From: Anaerolineae bacterium
GTDB lineage: Bacteria > Chloroflexota > Anaerolineae > 4572-78 > J111
Reading direction: 5' to 3'
DNA: 64,000 bases
Assembly (NCBI GenBank): GCA_022071955.1
Contig: JAJVIM010000043.1
Span: 49,531 to 113,530, forward strand
The notes under the pieces are model-generated. The model had not been told where the DNA came from. It did not search any database and saw only the letters and a program-made list of their open reading frames with translations. The position numbers and the translations under genes were made by a program. The first letter of the stretch is position 1. Each line of letters begins with the position of its first letter. This document shows positions 52,638 through 60,166 of the stretch, in pieces.

Positions 52638-53885
52638 GTGCAACCAGCCGGCTCGGCGAATCTGATAACCAACCGTAATTTGCGGCTGTTGATTATTGGC
52701 CAGCTCATCTCGGCTATCGGCGATCATTTCTATTTACTGGCGATGCCGTGGCTGGCGCTGCAACTGACGCGCAGCGCGCTGGTGGCCAGTACCGTGCTGG
52801 CCGCGGCCAGCGTGCCCCGGGCGCTGCTGCTGTTGGTGGGCGGCGTGGCCACAGATCGATACTCGGCCCGGTTAACGCTGATTGTGGCCAACGGGCTGCT
52901 GGCCGTGGTGATGGCCGGGCTGGGAGCCACCACTCTGGCTCAATTTACCCCGCTGTGGTTTTTGTACGCGCTGGCGCTGGTTGCCGGCGTGGCGGATGCC
53001 TTTGCCTATCCGGCGGTCAACAGCCTGCTGCCCGGCATTGTCCAGTCCGATGACCTTGAAACGGGCAATATTTTTTTGCAGGGCACGTTTATGGTCAGTG
53101 GTGTGGTTGGGCCGGCGCTGGCCGGGCTGTTGATTTCGCTGTTTGGCAGCAGCGCGGCAGAGCAATCCAGCCTCATCGGCATTGGCCTGGCGTTTTTAAT
53201 TGACAGCGCAACATATGTCATCGGCATTGCCCTGTTTTGGCAGATGCAGGTGGCCGCCCCCAAAGCCAACCCCGATGAATCGATCATCTCGTCGCTGGGC
53301 TACGTGTTTGACGAGATCAAAGCCGACCCCCGTTTCAGGTATCTGTTTTTGATGATTTTGGCGCTGGGGCTGCTTTTAACCGGCTCGATTACCGTTGGCC
53401 TGCCGGTGCTGGCCGTGGCCCGCCTGCCCGGCGGCGCGGCGGTGCTCGGGTTTTTGACCGCCGCCTACGGCGCGGGCATGCTCGGCGGGATGGCCGGCCT
53501 GAAATTTGTGCCCAAACCCCCGGCCGCTATTTCCGGGCTGGTGGTGCTGGCCGTGTTTGCCGTGTTCCCGGTCGGGCTGATGGTGCTGGGCGTGACCGCC
53601 TTAACCCCGCTGGCCATCACCACTCTGCTAACGATGGGCGCGGCCAACGGCTACGTCACTATTTACGTGTTGAGCTGGTTGCAGCGAAAAACACCTGTCC
53701 ACATGCTGGGCCGGATTATGGGCGTGGTGATGTTTGCCATTATCGGGCTGGCGCCGGTATCGCAGATTGTGATCGGCTACCTGCTCGATCTGGATATTGA
53801 AAAGACGTTTGTTGGCGCGGGCGCGCTGGTGCTGCTGTTGCTGCTGGCAACAGCCACCCGGCGGGAGATGTGGTCGCTGGATTGA
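52638..53885 (+). CDS. MFS transporter
   Basis: 415 residues, about 12 hydrophobic helices. Starts with GTG 52638, 7 bases after CAGGAG. LLIIGQLISAIGDHFYLLAMPWLALQL, here shortened to GQLISAIGDHFYLLAMPWL, and VGGVATDRYSARLTL (the loop 2-3 motif) mark it as a major facilitator of the macrolide-efflux-like branch. It would export a small molecule using the proton gradient. It is divergent from the RibA/RibD_C operon and might export its product; this is inference. Confidence 0.88.
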   Translation: MQPAGSANLITNRNLRLLIIGQLISAIGDHFYLLAMPWLALQLTRSALVASTVLAAASVPRALLLLVGGVATDRYSARLTLIVANGLLAVVMAGLGATTLAQFTPLWFLYALALVAGVADAFAYPAVNSLLPGIVQSDDLETGNIFLQGTFMVSGVVGPALAGLLISLFGSSAAEQSSLIGIGLAFLIDSATYVIGIALFWQMQVAAPKANPDESIISSLGYVFDEIKADPRFRYLFLMILALGLLLTGSITVGLPVLAVARLPGGAAVLGFLTAAYGAGMLGGMAGLKFVPKPPAAISGLVVLAVFAVFPVGLMVLGVTALTPLAITTLLTMGAANGYVTIYVLSWLQRKTPVHMLGRIMGVVMFAIIGLAPVSQIVIGYLLDLDIEKTFVGAGALVLLLLLATATRREMWSLD

Positions 53886-53888
53886 GCG

Positions 53889-55904
53889 CTACTCTGCCAG
53901 CGCCGCCGCAACCACCTGGGCCACGTCCCGCACCACCAGCGGCGAGCCGGCATTGGTGTTGGCGTCGGTGAGCATGCGGGCGCAGAAGGGACAGCCCACG
54001 GCCAGCACCTCCGCCCCGGTAGCGCGGGCTTCGGCGAAGCGGGTCTCGCTGACCGATGCCGTGCCGTGTTCTTCTTCCTTCCACATTTGCGCCCCGCCCG
54101 CCCCGCAGCAAAACGAGTCGCTGCGGCTGCGGCCCATTTCCAGCAGCGTTGCGCCCGCTTTGGACAGCGCCGCGCGCGGCTCGGCGTAAACGCCGTTGTG
54201 CCGGCCCAGATAGCAGGGATCGTGAAACGTCACTTTTTCCAGTTGGTGGTCGCGATTTAACTTTAGCCGGCCGCTGCCGATCAACTCGCTGATGAGCTGG
54301 GTGTGATGCAGCACCGTGTAATGGCCGCCAAAATCGGCGTACTCCGTGCCGAGCGTGTGCAGGCAGTGGGGGCAACTGGCCACAATTTTCTTTTTGTCCG
54401 CGCCCGCGGCGTTGAGCGTTTCAATGTTGGCCTGCGCCATTTCGAAAAACAGGTATTCGTTGCCGGCGCGGCGGGCGGTGTCGCCGGTGCAGCTTTCATC
54501 GTTGCCCAGCACGGCAAAATTGACCCCGGCAGCGTGCAGCACGGTGGCCGTGGCCCGGGCAATTTCCTGCGCGGCGGGGTCAAACGCCCCGGCGCAGCCC
54601 ACCCAAAACAGCACCTCAAAATCGGGATTTTCTTTGACCGTTGGCACGGCAAAATCGAGCGGTTCAGCCCAGGCCAGCCGGTCACCGGCCATTTGCCACG
54701 GGTTGCCGTTGCGCTCCAGCCCGGTGAACGCGCCTTTCAACTCCGCCGGAAACTGGCTGTCCATCAACACCTGGCTGCGCCGGATGTCCATAATATCGAA
54801 CATCGGCTCGTTGCCCACCGGGCAAACCTCAATGCACGCGCCGCAGGTGGTGCAGGCCCACACCGCCTCCGGGCTGATGGCCCATTCCAGCAGCGGCGAC
54901 TCGTCCGCTTCCCCGGCAGCGAGGGCGTCCATTTTATCCCAAATATGATACCGTTTGTTGATTTCCAGCGCCGATGGCGACAGCACTTTGCCGGTGGCGT
55001 AGGCCGGGCAAACATCCTGGCAGCGGCTGCACATAATGCAGGCAAAGGCATCAACCAACTGCGTCTGGCTCAGATCGGTCAGCGTTGTTGCGCCAAACTG
55101 CTCAATGCTTTCGTCATCAAAATTGATGGCCGGCAGCGCGCCCAAAGCCCGGCGCGGCGGGCGAGTCATCAAATTGAACGGGCCGGCAAACAGGTGGGCG
55201 TGTTTGGTGTAGGGAAAGTAAGGCACAAAGGCCAGAATCAGGCCGATGGCCAGCCACCAGCTCAGATGCCAGCCGAGCAGATGAACCAGCGGCGGCAGCC
55301 CGCCCAGCGGCAACGCCAGCAGGCTGGCAAACGGCTGCCACGGGTCGCTGCGGCCGTGCAACGCCACCAAAAAAGCCGCGCCCAAAAAACGAAAACCGAC
55401 GTGGCCCCAAATGAAACCGCCCACCAGCAACGAGTCGCGGCGCATGCCGGCGGCGGCCTGGGGGTGCAGCGTTACGTTTTTTCGGATAGCCAGCGCCGGC
55501 GCGTGGGCAATAAAGCGGCGCACCAAAAAATAGGTCATCCCCAGCAACACGGCCACGGTCAGCCCATCGGCCAGCAGGCGGTAAACATTGCCTACCGGCC
55601 CGGTGAGGCGGAAACCAAAAAACAGCCCTTCCAGCACATCGATGACGTTGACCAGCACGTAGTAAATAAAACCCCAGGCGATGAAATAGTGAAAGATCGA
55701 CGTGGCTTTGCGGTGGCGAATGATGCGCCCCTGCGTTACCAGCGCGCTCAGCCCCGCGCCGAGTTTGCCGGAAAGGTCGGCCAGGTTGAGCGGCGTGTGG
55801 CCGCGCCGCACCACGGCCCACATTTTGCCAAATGTGCCGGCCGCCAGCGCCAGCGATCCGCCCACGGCGATGAGAAAGAGGATTTTTTCGATGAGTGTCA
55901 GCAT
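53889..55904 (-). CDS. Membrane-bound Fe-S oxidoreductase (heterodisulfide reductase-like)
   Basis: 671 residues from ATG 55904 (GGAGG 7 bases upstream). Five or six membrane helices in the first 270 residues resemble a NarI-like cytochrome b subunit. Then two [4Fe-4S] motifs, CIMCSRCQDVCPAY and CTTCGACIEVCPVG, and two C-terminal CCG domains (CPHCLHTLGTEY and CCGAGGAQMW regions). Such proteins pass electrons between a cytoplasmic donor, often electron-transfer flavoprotein, and the quinone pool. The convergent MFS stop is 3 bases away. No flavoprotein genes are adjacent. Confidence 0.88.
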   Translation of the reverse strand: MLTLIEKILFLIAVGGSLALAAGTFGKMWAVVRRGHTPLNLADLSGKLGAGLSALVTQGRIIRHRKATSIFHYFIAWGFIYYVLVNVIDVLEGLFFGFRLTGPVGNVYRLLADGLTVAVLLGMTYFLVRRFIAHAPALAIRKNVTLHPQAAAGMRRDSLLVGGFIWGHVGFRFLGAAFLVALHGRSDPWQPFASLLALPLGGLPPLVHLLGWHLSWWLAIGLILAFVPYFPYTKHAHLFAGPFNLMTRPPRRALGALPAINFDDESIEQFGATTLTDLSQTQLVDAFACIMCSRCQDVCPAYATGKVLSPSALEINKRYHIWDKMDALAAGEADESPLLEWAISPEAVWACTTCGACIEVCPVGNEPMFDIMDIRRSQVLMDSQFPAELKGAFTGLERNGNPWQMAGDRLAWAEPLDFAVPTVKENPDFEVLFWVGCAGAFDPAAQEIARATATVLHAAGVNFAVLGNDESCTGDTARRAGNEYLFFEMAQANIETLNAAGADKKKIVASCPHCLHTLGTEYADFGGHYTVLHHTQLISELIGSGRLKLNRDHQLEKVTFHDPCYLGRHNGVYAEPRAALSKAGATLLEMGRSRSDSFCCGAGGAQMWKEEEHGTASVSETRFAEARATGAEVLAVGCPFCARMLTDANTNAGSPLVVRDVAQVVAAALAE

Positions 55905-56112
55905 GGTCAACCTCCGGGTGATGGGGTGAAAGAAGTGGCCACATTCTAGCCCATAGCGGGCGGTTTTGTCCATTCCGCAGCCGGCGTCGGTGCTGCCGGT
56001 CGCTTTTGCCGACAGCCGTTCGGTGGTAAAATATGCGCCAGCATTCCCCCACCGCGAACCCGATAGAAAATATTGTGGCCGGGGTCATCCCCGCAAAAAA
56101 GGACGGTGAGCA

Positions 56113-57393
56113 ATGGAGATTAAGCTGGCATACGGCCAAAACGGATTGACTGTTGACCTGCCGGACGACTGGAACGTGACTGTGATCGAGCCGCAGTTTG
56201 TGGCCGGTGTGACCGAGCCCGCCGCCGCGCTGCGGCAGGCGCTGCAATCGCCGCTGGGAGCCGGGCCGCTGCGCGAGCAGGCTCGCCCCACCGACCGCGT
56301 TGGTGTTGTTTTTAGCGATATTACCCGCCCCACGCCCAACCATTTACTGCTGCCGGCGGTGCTGCGCGAGCTGGATCACCTGCCGCCGGAAAACATCACC
56401 CTGTTCAACGCCCTGGGCACCCATCGGCCCAACACTAACGCCGAACTGCGGCAGATGCTCGGCCCGGAACTGGTTGGCCGCTACCGGGTTGTGCAAAACA
56501 ACGCTTTTGACCCGGCCACCCAACTTGGTTTGGGGCAAACCAGCCGGGGCCACGATGTTTGGATGAACCGCGAGCTGGCTGAATGCGACCTGCACATTTT
56601 GACCGGGTTTATTGAGCCGCACTTTTTTGCCGGTTTTTCGGGCGGGGGCAAGGCGGTGATGCCGGGCATGGCCGGCCAGCAAACGGTGCTTGGCAACCAC
56701 GATGCCGGGATGATTGGCCATCCGCGGGCCACGTGGGGCGTTACGGCGGGCAACCCCATCTGGGAAGAGGTTTTGGAAGTGGCTAAAAAACTGGAGCGGA
56801 TATTTCTGGTTAATGTTACGCTCAACAAAGATAAGCAGATTACGGCCGTTTTTGCCGGCGATCTGGAAATGGCTCACGCCGCCGGCTGTGCCTTTGTAAA
56901 AAAAACCGCGATGGTTCCGGCGCCGCGCCTGTTTGATGTTGTCATCACCACCAACTCCGGCTACCCGCTCGATCTGAATTTGTACCAGGCGGTCAAAGGC
57001 ATGAGCGCCGCGGCCCAGATTGTCAAACCGGGCGGAGCCATCATCATTGCCACCGATTGCTGGGACGGCATCCCCGACCACGGTTTGTACGGCCAACTGC
57101 TGCGCGAGGCCAGTTCGCCGCAGGCACTGCTGAATACCATTCAGTCGCCCGGATTTTTAAAGCAGGATCAGTGGCAGGCCCAAATTCAGGCGCAAATCCA
57201 ACTCAAGGCTAACGTCTTTGTCTATTCTGATAATTTGACCGACGAACAGATAACCACCGCCCTGCTCCGGCCCTGCCACTGCATCCCGGAAACGGTGCAA
57301 TCGCTGCTGGCTCAATACGGCCCGCAGGCAGCCATTTGCGTTCTGCCGGAAGGCCCGCAAACAATTCCCTATTATTCACCGCAATCCGATTAA
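56113..57393 (+). CDS. larA: Nickel-pincer lactate racemase family protein (LarA-like)
   Basis: 426 residues. FSDITRPTPNHLLLPAVL near 67-84, NALGTHRPNTNAEL with His104, EPHFFAGFSGGGKAVMPG with His170 and Lys180, and GNHDAGM with His196. These match LarA catalytic His108, His174, nickel-pincer Lys184 and His200 with a constant offset of four. It racemises or epimerises an alpha-hydroxy acid. No LarB, LarC or LarE cofactor genes are in the window, so the cofactor must be made elsewhere. An intrinsic terminator follows. Substrate in non-Lactobacillus relatives often differs from lactate. Confidence 0.9.
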   Translation: MEIKLAYGQNGLTVDLPDDWNVTVIEPQFVAGVTEPAAALRQALQSPLGAGPLREQARPTDRVGVVFSDITRPTPNHLLLPAVLRELDHLPPENITLFNALGTHRPNTNAELRQMLGPELVGRYRVVQNNAFDPATQLGLGQTSRGHDVWMNRELAECDLHILTGFIEPHFFAGFSGGGKAVMPGMAGQQTVLGNHDAGMIGHPRATWGVTAGNPIWEEVLEVAKKLERIFLVNVTLNKDKQITAVFAGDLEMAHAAGCAFVKKTAMVPAPRLFDVVITTNSGYPLDLNLYQAVKGMSAAAQIVKPGGAIIIATDCWDGIPDHGLYGQLLREASSPQALLNTIQSPGFLKQDQWQAQIQAQIQLKANVFVYSDNLTDEQITTALLRPCHCIPETVQSLLAQYGPQAAICVLPEGPQTIPYYSPQSD

Positions 57394-57424
57394 CGCTGGC
57401 TTTTACTTTGGCCGGTACACCATA

Positions 57425-57464
57425 AAACAGGGCGGGATAGCTTTTGACTTATCCCGCCCTGTTT
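57425..57464 (+). terminator. Intrinsic terminator after larA
   Basis: AAACAGGGCGGGATA (57425-57439) pairs perfectly with TATCCCGCCCTGTTT (57450-57464). Confidence 0.8.
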
Positions 57465-57478
57465 GCTATTATTTAGCG

Positions 57479-57496
57479 CACAGGCGATCGCCTGTG
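57479..57496. promoter_or_regulatory. 16-bp palindrome ACAGGCGATCGCCTGT
   Basis: Perfect palindrome around GCGATCGC, 22 bases before the tRNA remnant. It could be a recombination-associated or regulatory site; nothing else supports a function. Confidence 0.35.
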
Positions 57497-57517
57497 GTTT
57501 GATTTTAAGTTGGTCCT

Positions 57518-57569
57518 GCCTCCGTAGCTCAATTGGATAGAAGCATCAGTCTTCGGAACCGAGACGGAG
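57518..57569 (+). pseudogene. Truncated tRNA-Arg (UCG-like) remnant
   Basis: GCCTCCG acceptor arm, TA, GCTCAATTGGATA D-arm, and an anticodon loop CTTCGGA. The D-arm has an extra A (GAAGC in place of GAGC), the anticodon stem has an A-C mismatch, and after CGAGACGGAG the sequence becomes A-rich with no variable loop or T-arm. The region downstream is plasmid-like, so this may be an old attachment site at an element boundary. Anticodon reading is uncertain. Confidence 0.55.
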
Positions 57570-57900
57570 AAAAAAAGAGAAAATTAAGGGGATAAAAGTT
57601 AGTCTGAAACCACCTTTTTGCGTTCCCCGCAAAAAGGTGTGACAGTCCAACCACCGCGCACCTGATCCGTTATCCGCAATCGTTTAAGTTCAATCAATCT
57701 CCACAGGTGCTGCCAGCTATTCAGTTAGTTAAGGTACTCCCCCGGCATACACGCCGGCGTGATTACATTGTTTTTACCCCGCCGCCGACTTGGTTGGCCG
57801 CCGTTGGCGGCGGCGGGGTTAAGTTAGAGGGCTACAACTTGTTATGTGGCCTCACACAGCAATAAGAAGACGCTCTCACTTTAGTGGGGGCGTTTTCTTA
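57570..57900. other. Non-coding region with several hairpins
   Basis: Hairpins at 57608-57640 (CACCTTTTTGCG with CGCAAAAAGGTG) and 57777-57823 (CCCCGCCGCC with GGCGGCGGGG), and near 57866-57900 an imperfect stem followed by T on the minus strand that is the likely terminator of the XRE gene. No convincing gene. Confidence 0.5.
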
Positions 57901-58182
57901 TTATGCTGCAATCCTCTCTGATTCATCTGGCACGCGAACGATTATATCACCCGGTTCACAACTATAAAAAACACAGAGCCGATCAATTGTCTCAGCATAA
58001 AAAAGCGATACTTTGTCATTCATAAATGCTGAGATGGTTGAAGCGGCAACCCCTGTCTTTTCGGACACCTCGCGGTAGGTAATTCGTCGTGCTTCTTTTG
58101 CTTCTTTGAGAGAGTGCAGCACCTGAAGGTTGCTGCGGACACCCATATTCACATTGACCCCCTGTTTAATAGTATCGCTCAT
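57901..58182 (-). CDS. XRE-family (Cro/CI-type) transcriptional regulator
   Basis: 93 residues. A single helix-turn-helix domain (about 20-80): ITYREVSEKTGVAASTISAFMN is typical, with the recognition helix at STISAFMND. Probably a repressor of the plasmid-like element. Its promoter (TTGACA 58211-58216, TATATT 58187-58192 on the minus strand, 18-base spacing) places the start of transcription at about the ATG, so the message is likely leaderless. TAGCACAAG at 58191 and 58233 are direct repeats 42 bases apart that could be its operators. Confidence 0.85.
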   Translation of the reverse strand: MSDTIKQGVNVNMGVRSNLQVLHSLKEAKEARRITYREVSEKTGVAASTISAFMNDKVSLFYAETIDRLCVFYSCEPGDIIVRVPDESERIAA

Positions 58183-58186
58183 AACA

Positions 58187-58295
58187 AATATAGCACAAGT
58201 TATATTTTCTTGTCAATAGGGTGTATCAAAAATAGCACAAGGTATTGACAAAGATACTAACATCTGCTAATAAATATAGCAGATGTTAGTATCTT
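58187..58295. promoter_or_regulatory. Divergent promoters with 18-bp perfect inverted repeat
   Basis: Plus-strand promoter TTGACA (58245-58250), 17 bases, TAATAA (58268-58273). AAGATACTAACATCTGCT (58251-58268) is repeated inverted at 58278-58295 with a 9-base AT loop, overlapping the promoter. Minus-strand promoter and TAGCACAAG repeats serve the XRE gene. Confidence 0.8.
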
Positions 58296-58310
58296 CCATA
58301 GGAGACGACA

Positions 58311-58616
58311 ATGCAAACCAATACCCTACTCAGCGAAGCAAAGCACCACCTTGACCGGCTCACCGCCCTGGCCGCTGCCATCCACGCCGCCGGCCTGACC
58401 AACGAAGCCGCCGCTCTTGTCACTGCCGAAACGCCGGACGACATTGCCAACGGCGTGGCTGTGCTGGCCGGCGAGACCGACCCACTCAACCGGGCCGACT
58501 ACGAGCGCCTGGTAGCCGACCTGGGCTACACCCCGACGCTCAACGTCGCCGCGATGATTAACTATGATTTGCGCGATGCCTTCGCCGCCGCGCTCCAAAC
58601 CCTCCACCAATTCTAA
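58311..58616 (+). CDS. Hypothetical protein of the plasmid-like element
   Basis: 101 residues behind AGGAG (8 bases before ATG) and the strong promoter at 58245. Mostly helical, alanine-rich (ALAAAIHAAGLTNEAAALV) with no membrane segment or recognised domain. First gene of a run of small same-direction ORFs leading to the partition genes. Function unknown. Confidence 0.7.
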   Translation: MQTNTLLSEAKHHLDRLTALAAAIHAAGLTNEAAALVTAETPDDIANGVAVLAGETDPLNRADYERLVADLGYTPTLNVAAMINYDLRDAFAAALQTLHQF

Positions 58617-58673
58617 ATAAAAAAAATGCCGCCGGCGTGTCGTAACCACACCGGCGGCAGAAGGGGTACTGCA

Positions 58674-58859
58674 ATGCTTAACCTTATAGCTTTAATCATA
58701 GCATATCTGTTCTCTGATACCAAATCCCCGGCGCAATTTCAGCGCACCGCTCCGGCAGCCCCGCGCCGCCGGGCGACACGCAAAGCAGAAGCGCAGCCAG
58801 CGCAGCGCACTATCCTGGTCAACTGGCCGGACGGCCGGGCGACGGTGCTGGTGATGTAA
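58674..58859 (+). CDS. Small hypothetical protein with N-terminal hydrophobic segment
   Basis: 61 residues from ATG 58674. MLNLIALIIAYLF is a short hydrophobic segment, followed by a basic, proline/alanine-rich tail ending VNWPDGRATVLVM. Its stop codon overlaps the next ATG by one base (TAATG), which supports translation. Unknown function. Confidence 0.5.
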   Translation: MLNLIALIIAYLFSDTKSPAQFQRTAPAAPRRRATRKAEAQPAQRTILVNWPDGRATVLVM

Positions 58860-59173
58860 TGGTGCGGTACGACGCCTACGGCTGGCCGATCAACCCGGCC
58901 ACCGGCGAAGCCTGGGACTTTGCCGAACTCGTGGCCGACCCTGCCCTGCCGCTGCCCAAATATTCGCTGGCAGTACGGCGGGCGCGGGACAGGGCCGCCG
59001 GCGTGGACGGCACGCCGAAGGCGAAGCGGACACGGCGCTCGCGTCGAAGCAGCCGTCATTCGGCAAGGCGAGCCAGCGCAGCAACGGCGTTGGCCCGCGT
59101 TGTGGCCGCCGGGCTGTTCGAGGATGGCATTCGGGCGATGGCCCGGCGGATGGATGAATTAGCGGAAAGATAA
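58859..59173 (+). CDS. Hypothetical protein, basic
   Basis: 104 residues, coupled to the previous ORF by a one-base overlap. The middle is strongly basic (KAKRTRRSRRSSRHSARR), suggesting nucleic-acid contact; the first 45 residues (DAYGWPINPATGEAWDFAEL) are more ordinary. No recognised domain. Confidence 0.55.
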   Translation: MVRYDAYGWPINPATGEAWDFAELVADPALPLPKYSLAVRRARDRAAGVDGTPKAKRTRRSRRSSRHSARRASAATALARVVAAGLFEDGIRAMARRMDELAER

Positions 59174-59185
59174 GGATTCAAAACA

Positions 59186-59455
59186 ATGACCGAACGAACC
59201 TGGCACCCAGCCATTTCTCTCCCAAAAGATCGAGACGCGGCTGAGTTTATTGCGACTGCAATGGGGCTGGCGCAGGTCGAACTGCACCACCCCAACGCCT
59301 CCGGCTTTGCCACCGTCCGGGTGCGCACCCGAAGAGACGAAGTAAGCGTCGGCAGAATCTCGGTTCATTGCGGCGACTTCTGGCCCAATCGAATCGGGCG
59401 GTTGTTTATGGACACGCAAGCGGCCAGCCGGATCGGAGCCGGCGCTGTGAGCTAA
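59186..59455 (+). CDS. Hypothetical protein
   Basis: 89 residues, ATG 59186 after AAGGATTC. Contains VELHHPNASGFATVRVRT and SVGRISVHCGDFWPN; no family recognised. It ends just before a block of TTGCCGGGAT repeats that precedes the next ORF. Confidence 0.55.
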   Translation: MTERTWHPAISLPKDRDAAEFIATAMGLAQVELHHPNASGFATVRVRTRRDEVSVGRISVHCGDFWPNRIGRLFMDTQAASRIGAGAVS

Positions 59456-59605
59456 ATCCCGGCAATCCCGGCAAACGCACAGGCATTTTTCGCCCGAAAC
59501 CACGAAAAAAATACCTCTGTTTTTGCCGGGATTTTTGCCGGGATTCGCGGTTTTTGCCGGGATTTCCAGTTTTTGTCGGGATACGCCCGGCGAAGGAGCA
59601 AAAAG
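59456..59605. repeat. TTGCCGGGAT repeat block and leader of the next ORF
   Basis: Two inverted ATCCCGGCA copies at 59457 and 59465, then four TTTTTGCCGGGAT copies starting at 59520, 59532, 59551 and 59570 (the last with TGTCGGGAT). The final copy merges into GAAGGAGCAAAAAG before ATG 59606. The same leader occurs before the ParM part at 60680. Confidence 0.75.
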
Positions 59606-59956
59606 ATGAGCGACATCTACTTTCATACCTACATCACCGACCTGACCGCCGCCGAGCAAGCCTGGCTCACATCGGAACTGGCCGGGTGCAGCGACGGCCA
59701 ATATCCCACCGCTTACGGCGAGGTCGAGAACGGGGCGCTGCACCTGTACAGCGACGAAGAGTCGCCGGCGGAACTGGACGTTGTGGCCGAAATGCTGCAA
59801 GACTTCATCCGGCGATTCCGCCCGGATGAAACCATCAAGTTTGGCTACGCCCGCATTTGTGAGCCGAATGAGGACGAATCGGGCGGCGGGGCGATCATCG
59901 TCACGGCCGCTGACATTACCTGGCGTAACACCGACGAGTGGCTGGAGGCGGCCTGA
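59606..59956 (+). CDS. Hypothetical acidic protein
   Basis: 116 residues from ATG 59606 with GGAG 8 bases upstream. Strongly acidic (for example LYSDEESPAELDVVAEML and EPNEDESGG). The fold is not recognised. The stop overlaps the next ATG (TGATG). Its leader is nearly the same as that of the partition ATPase, so the two are probably co-regulated. Confidence 0.65.
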   Translation: MSDIYFHTYITDLTAAEQAWLTSELAGCSDGQYPTAYGEVENGALHLYSDEESPAELDVVAEMLQDFIRRFRPDETIKFGYARICEPNEDESGGGAIIVTAADITWRNTDEWLEAA

Positions 59957-60166
59957 TGAAGACGTACCTCAACGACAAAGGTCAGCCGGTCAAGGTTGCT
60001 GCCGGGCTGGGCGGCGATTCATACGGCGCATTCATCGTTAACCCCGGCGGCAGCCTGAAGCGCATCGTCTCCCCGGCCCTGCCGATGGTCGCTGACCGGG
60101 CGCAGGCGCAGCGCACCTGGACGAGTATGCGGCCAGAAAAGGCTGGGCGGTGCAGGAGGCGGCCTG
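59956..60166 (+). pseudogene. Small ORF with probable frameshift
   Basis: Starts MKTYLNDKGQPVKVAAGLGG in the frame of ATG 59956 and stays protein-like to about 60110 (VADRAQAQR). After that the original frame becomes arginine-rich, while the next frame reads LDEYAARKGWAVQEAA and stops at 60166 with TGATG into the next ORF, exactly as the previous gene ends. One missing base near 60112 would explain this. A sequencing error cannot be excluded. Confidence 0.5.

Noticed and set aside
54303..55949. 548-codon open frame opposite the Fe-S oxidoreductase
   Set aside because: Low-complexity, Gln/Arg/Ala-rich translation with no motif; the minus strand encodes conserved cysteine motifs in register.
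57518..57900. Group I or II intron in the tRNA-Arg anticodon region
   Set aside because: No intron core sequences were recognised and no 3-prime exon with a T-arm was found downstream; a truncated tRNA explains the data better.
59606..59956. Calling the acidic protein an anti-restriction DNA mimic
   Set aside because: Acidity alone is not sufficient and no ArdA-like motif was recognised.
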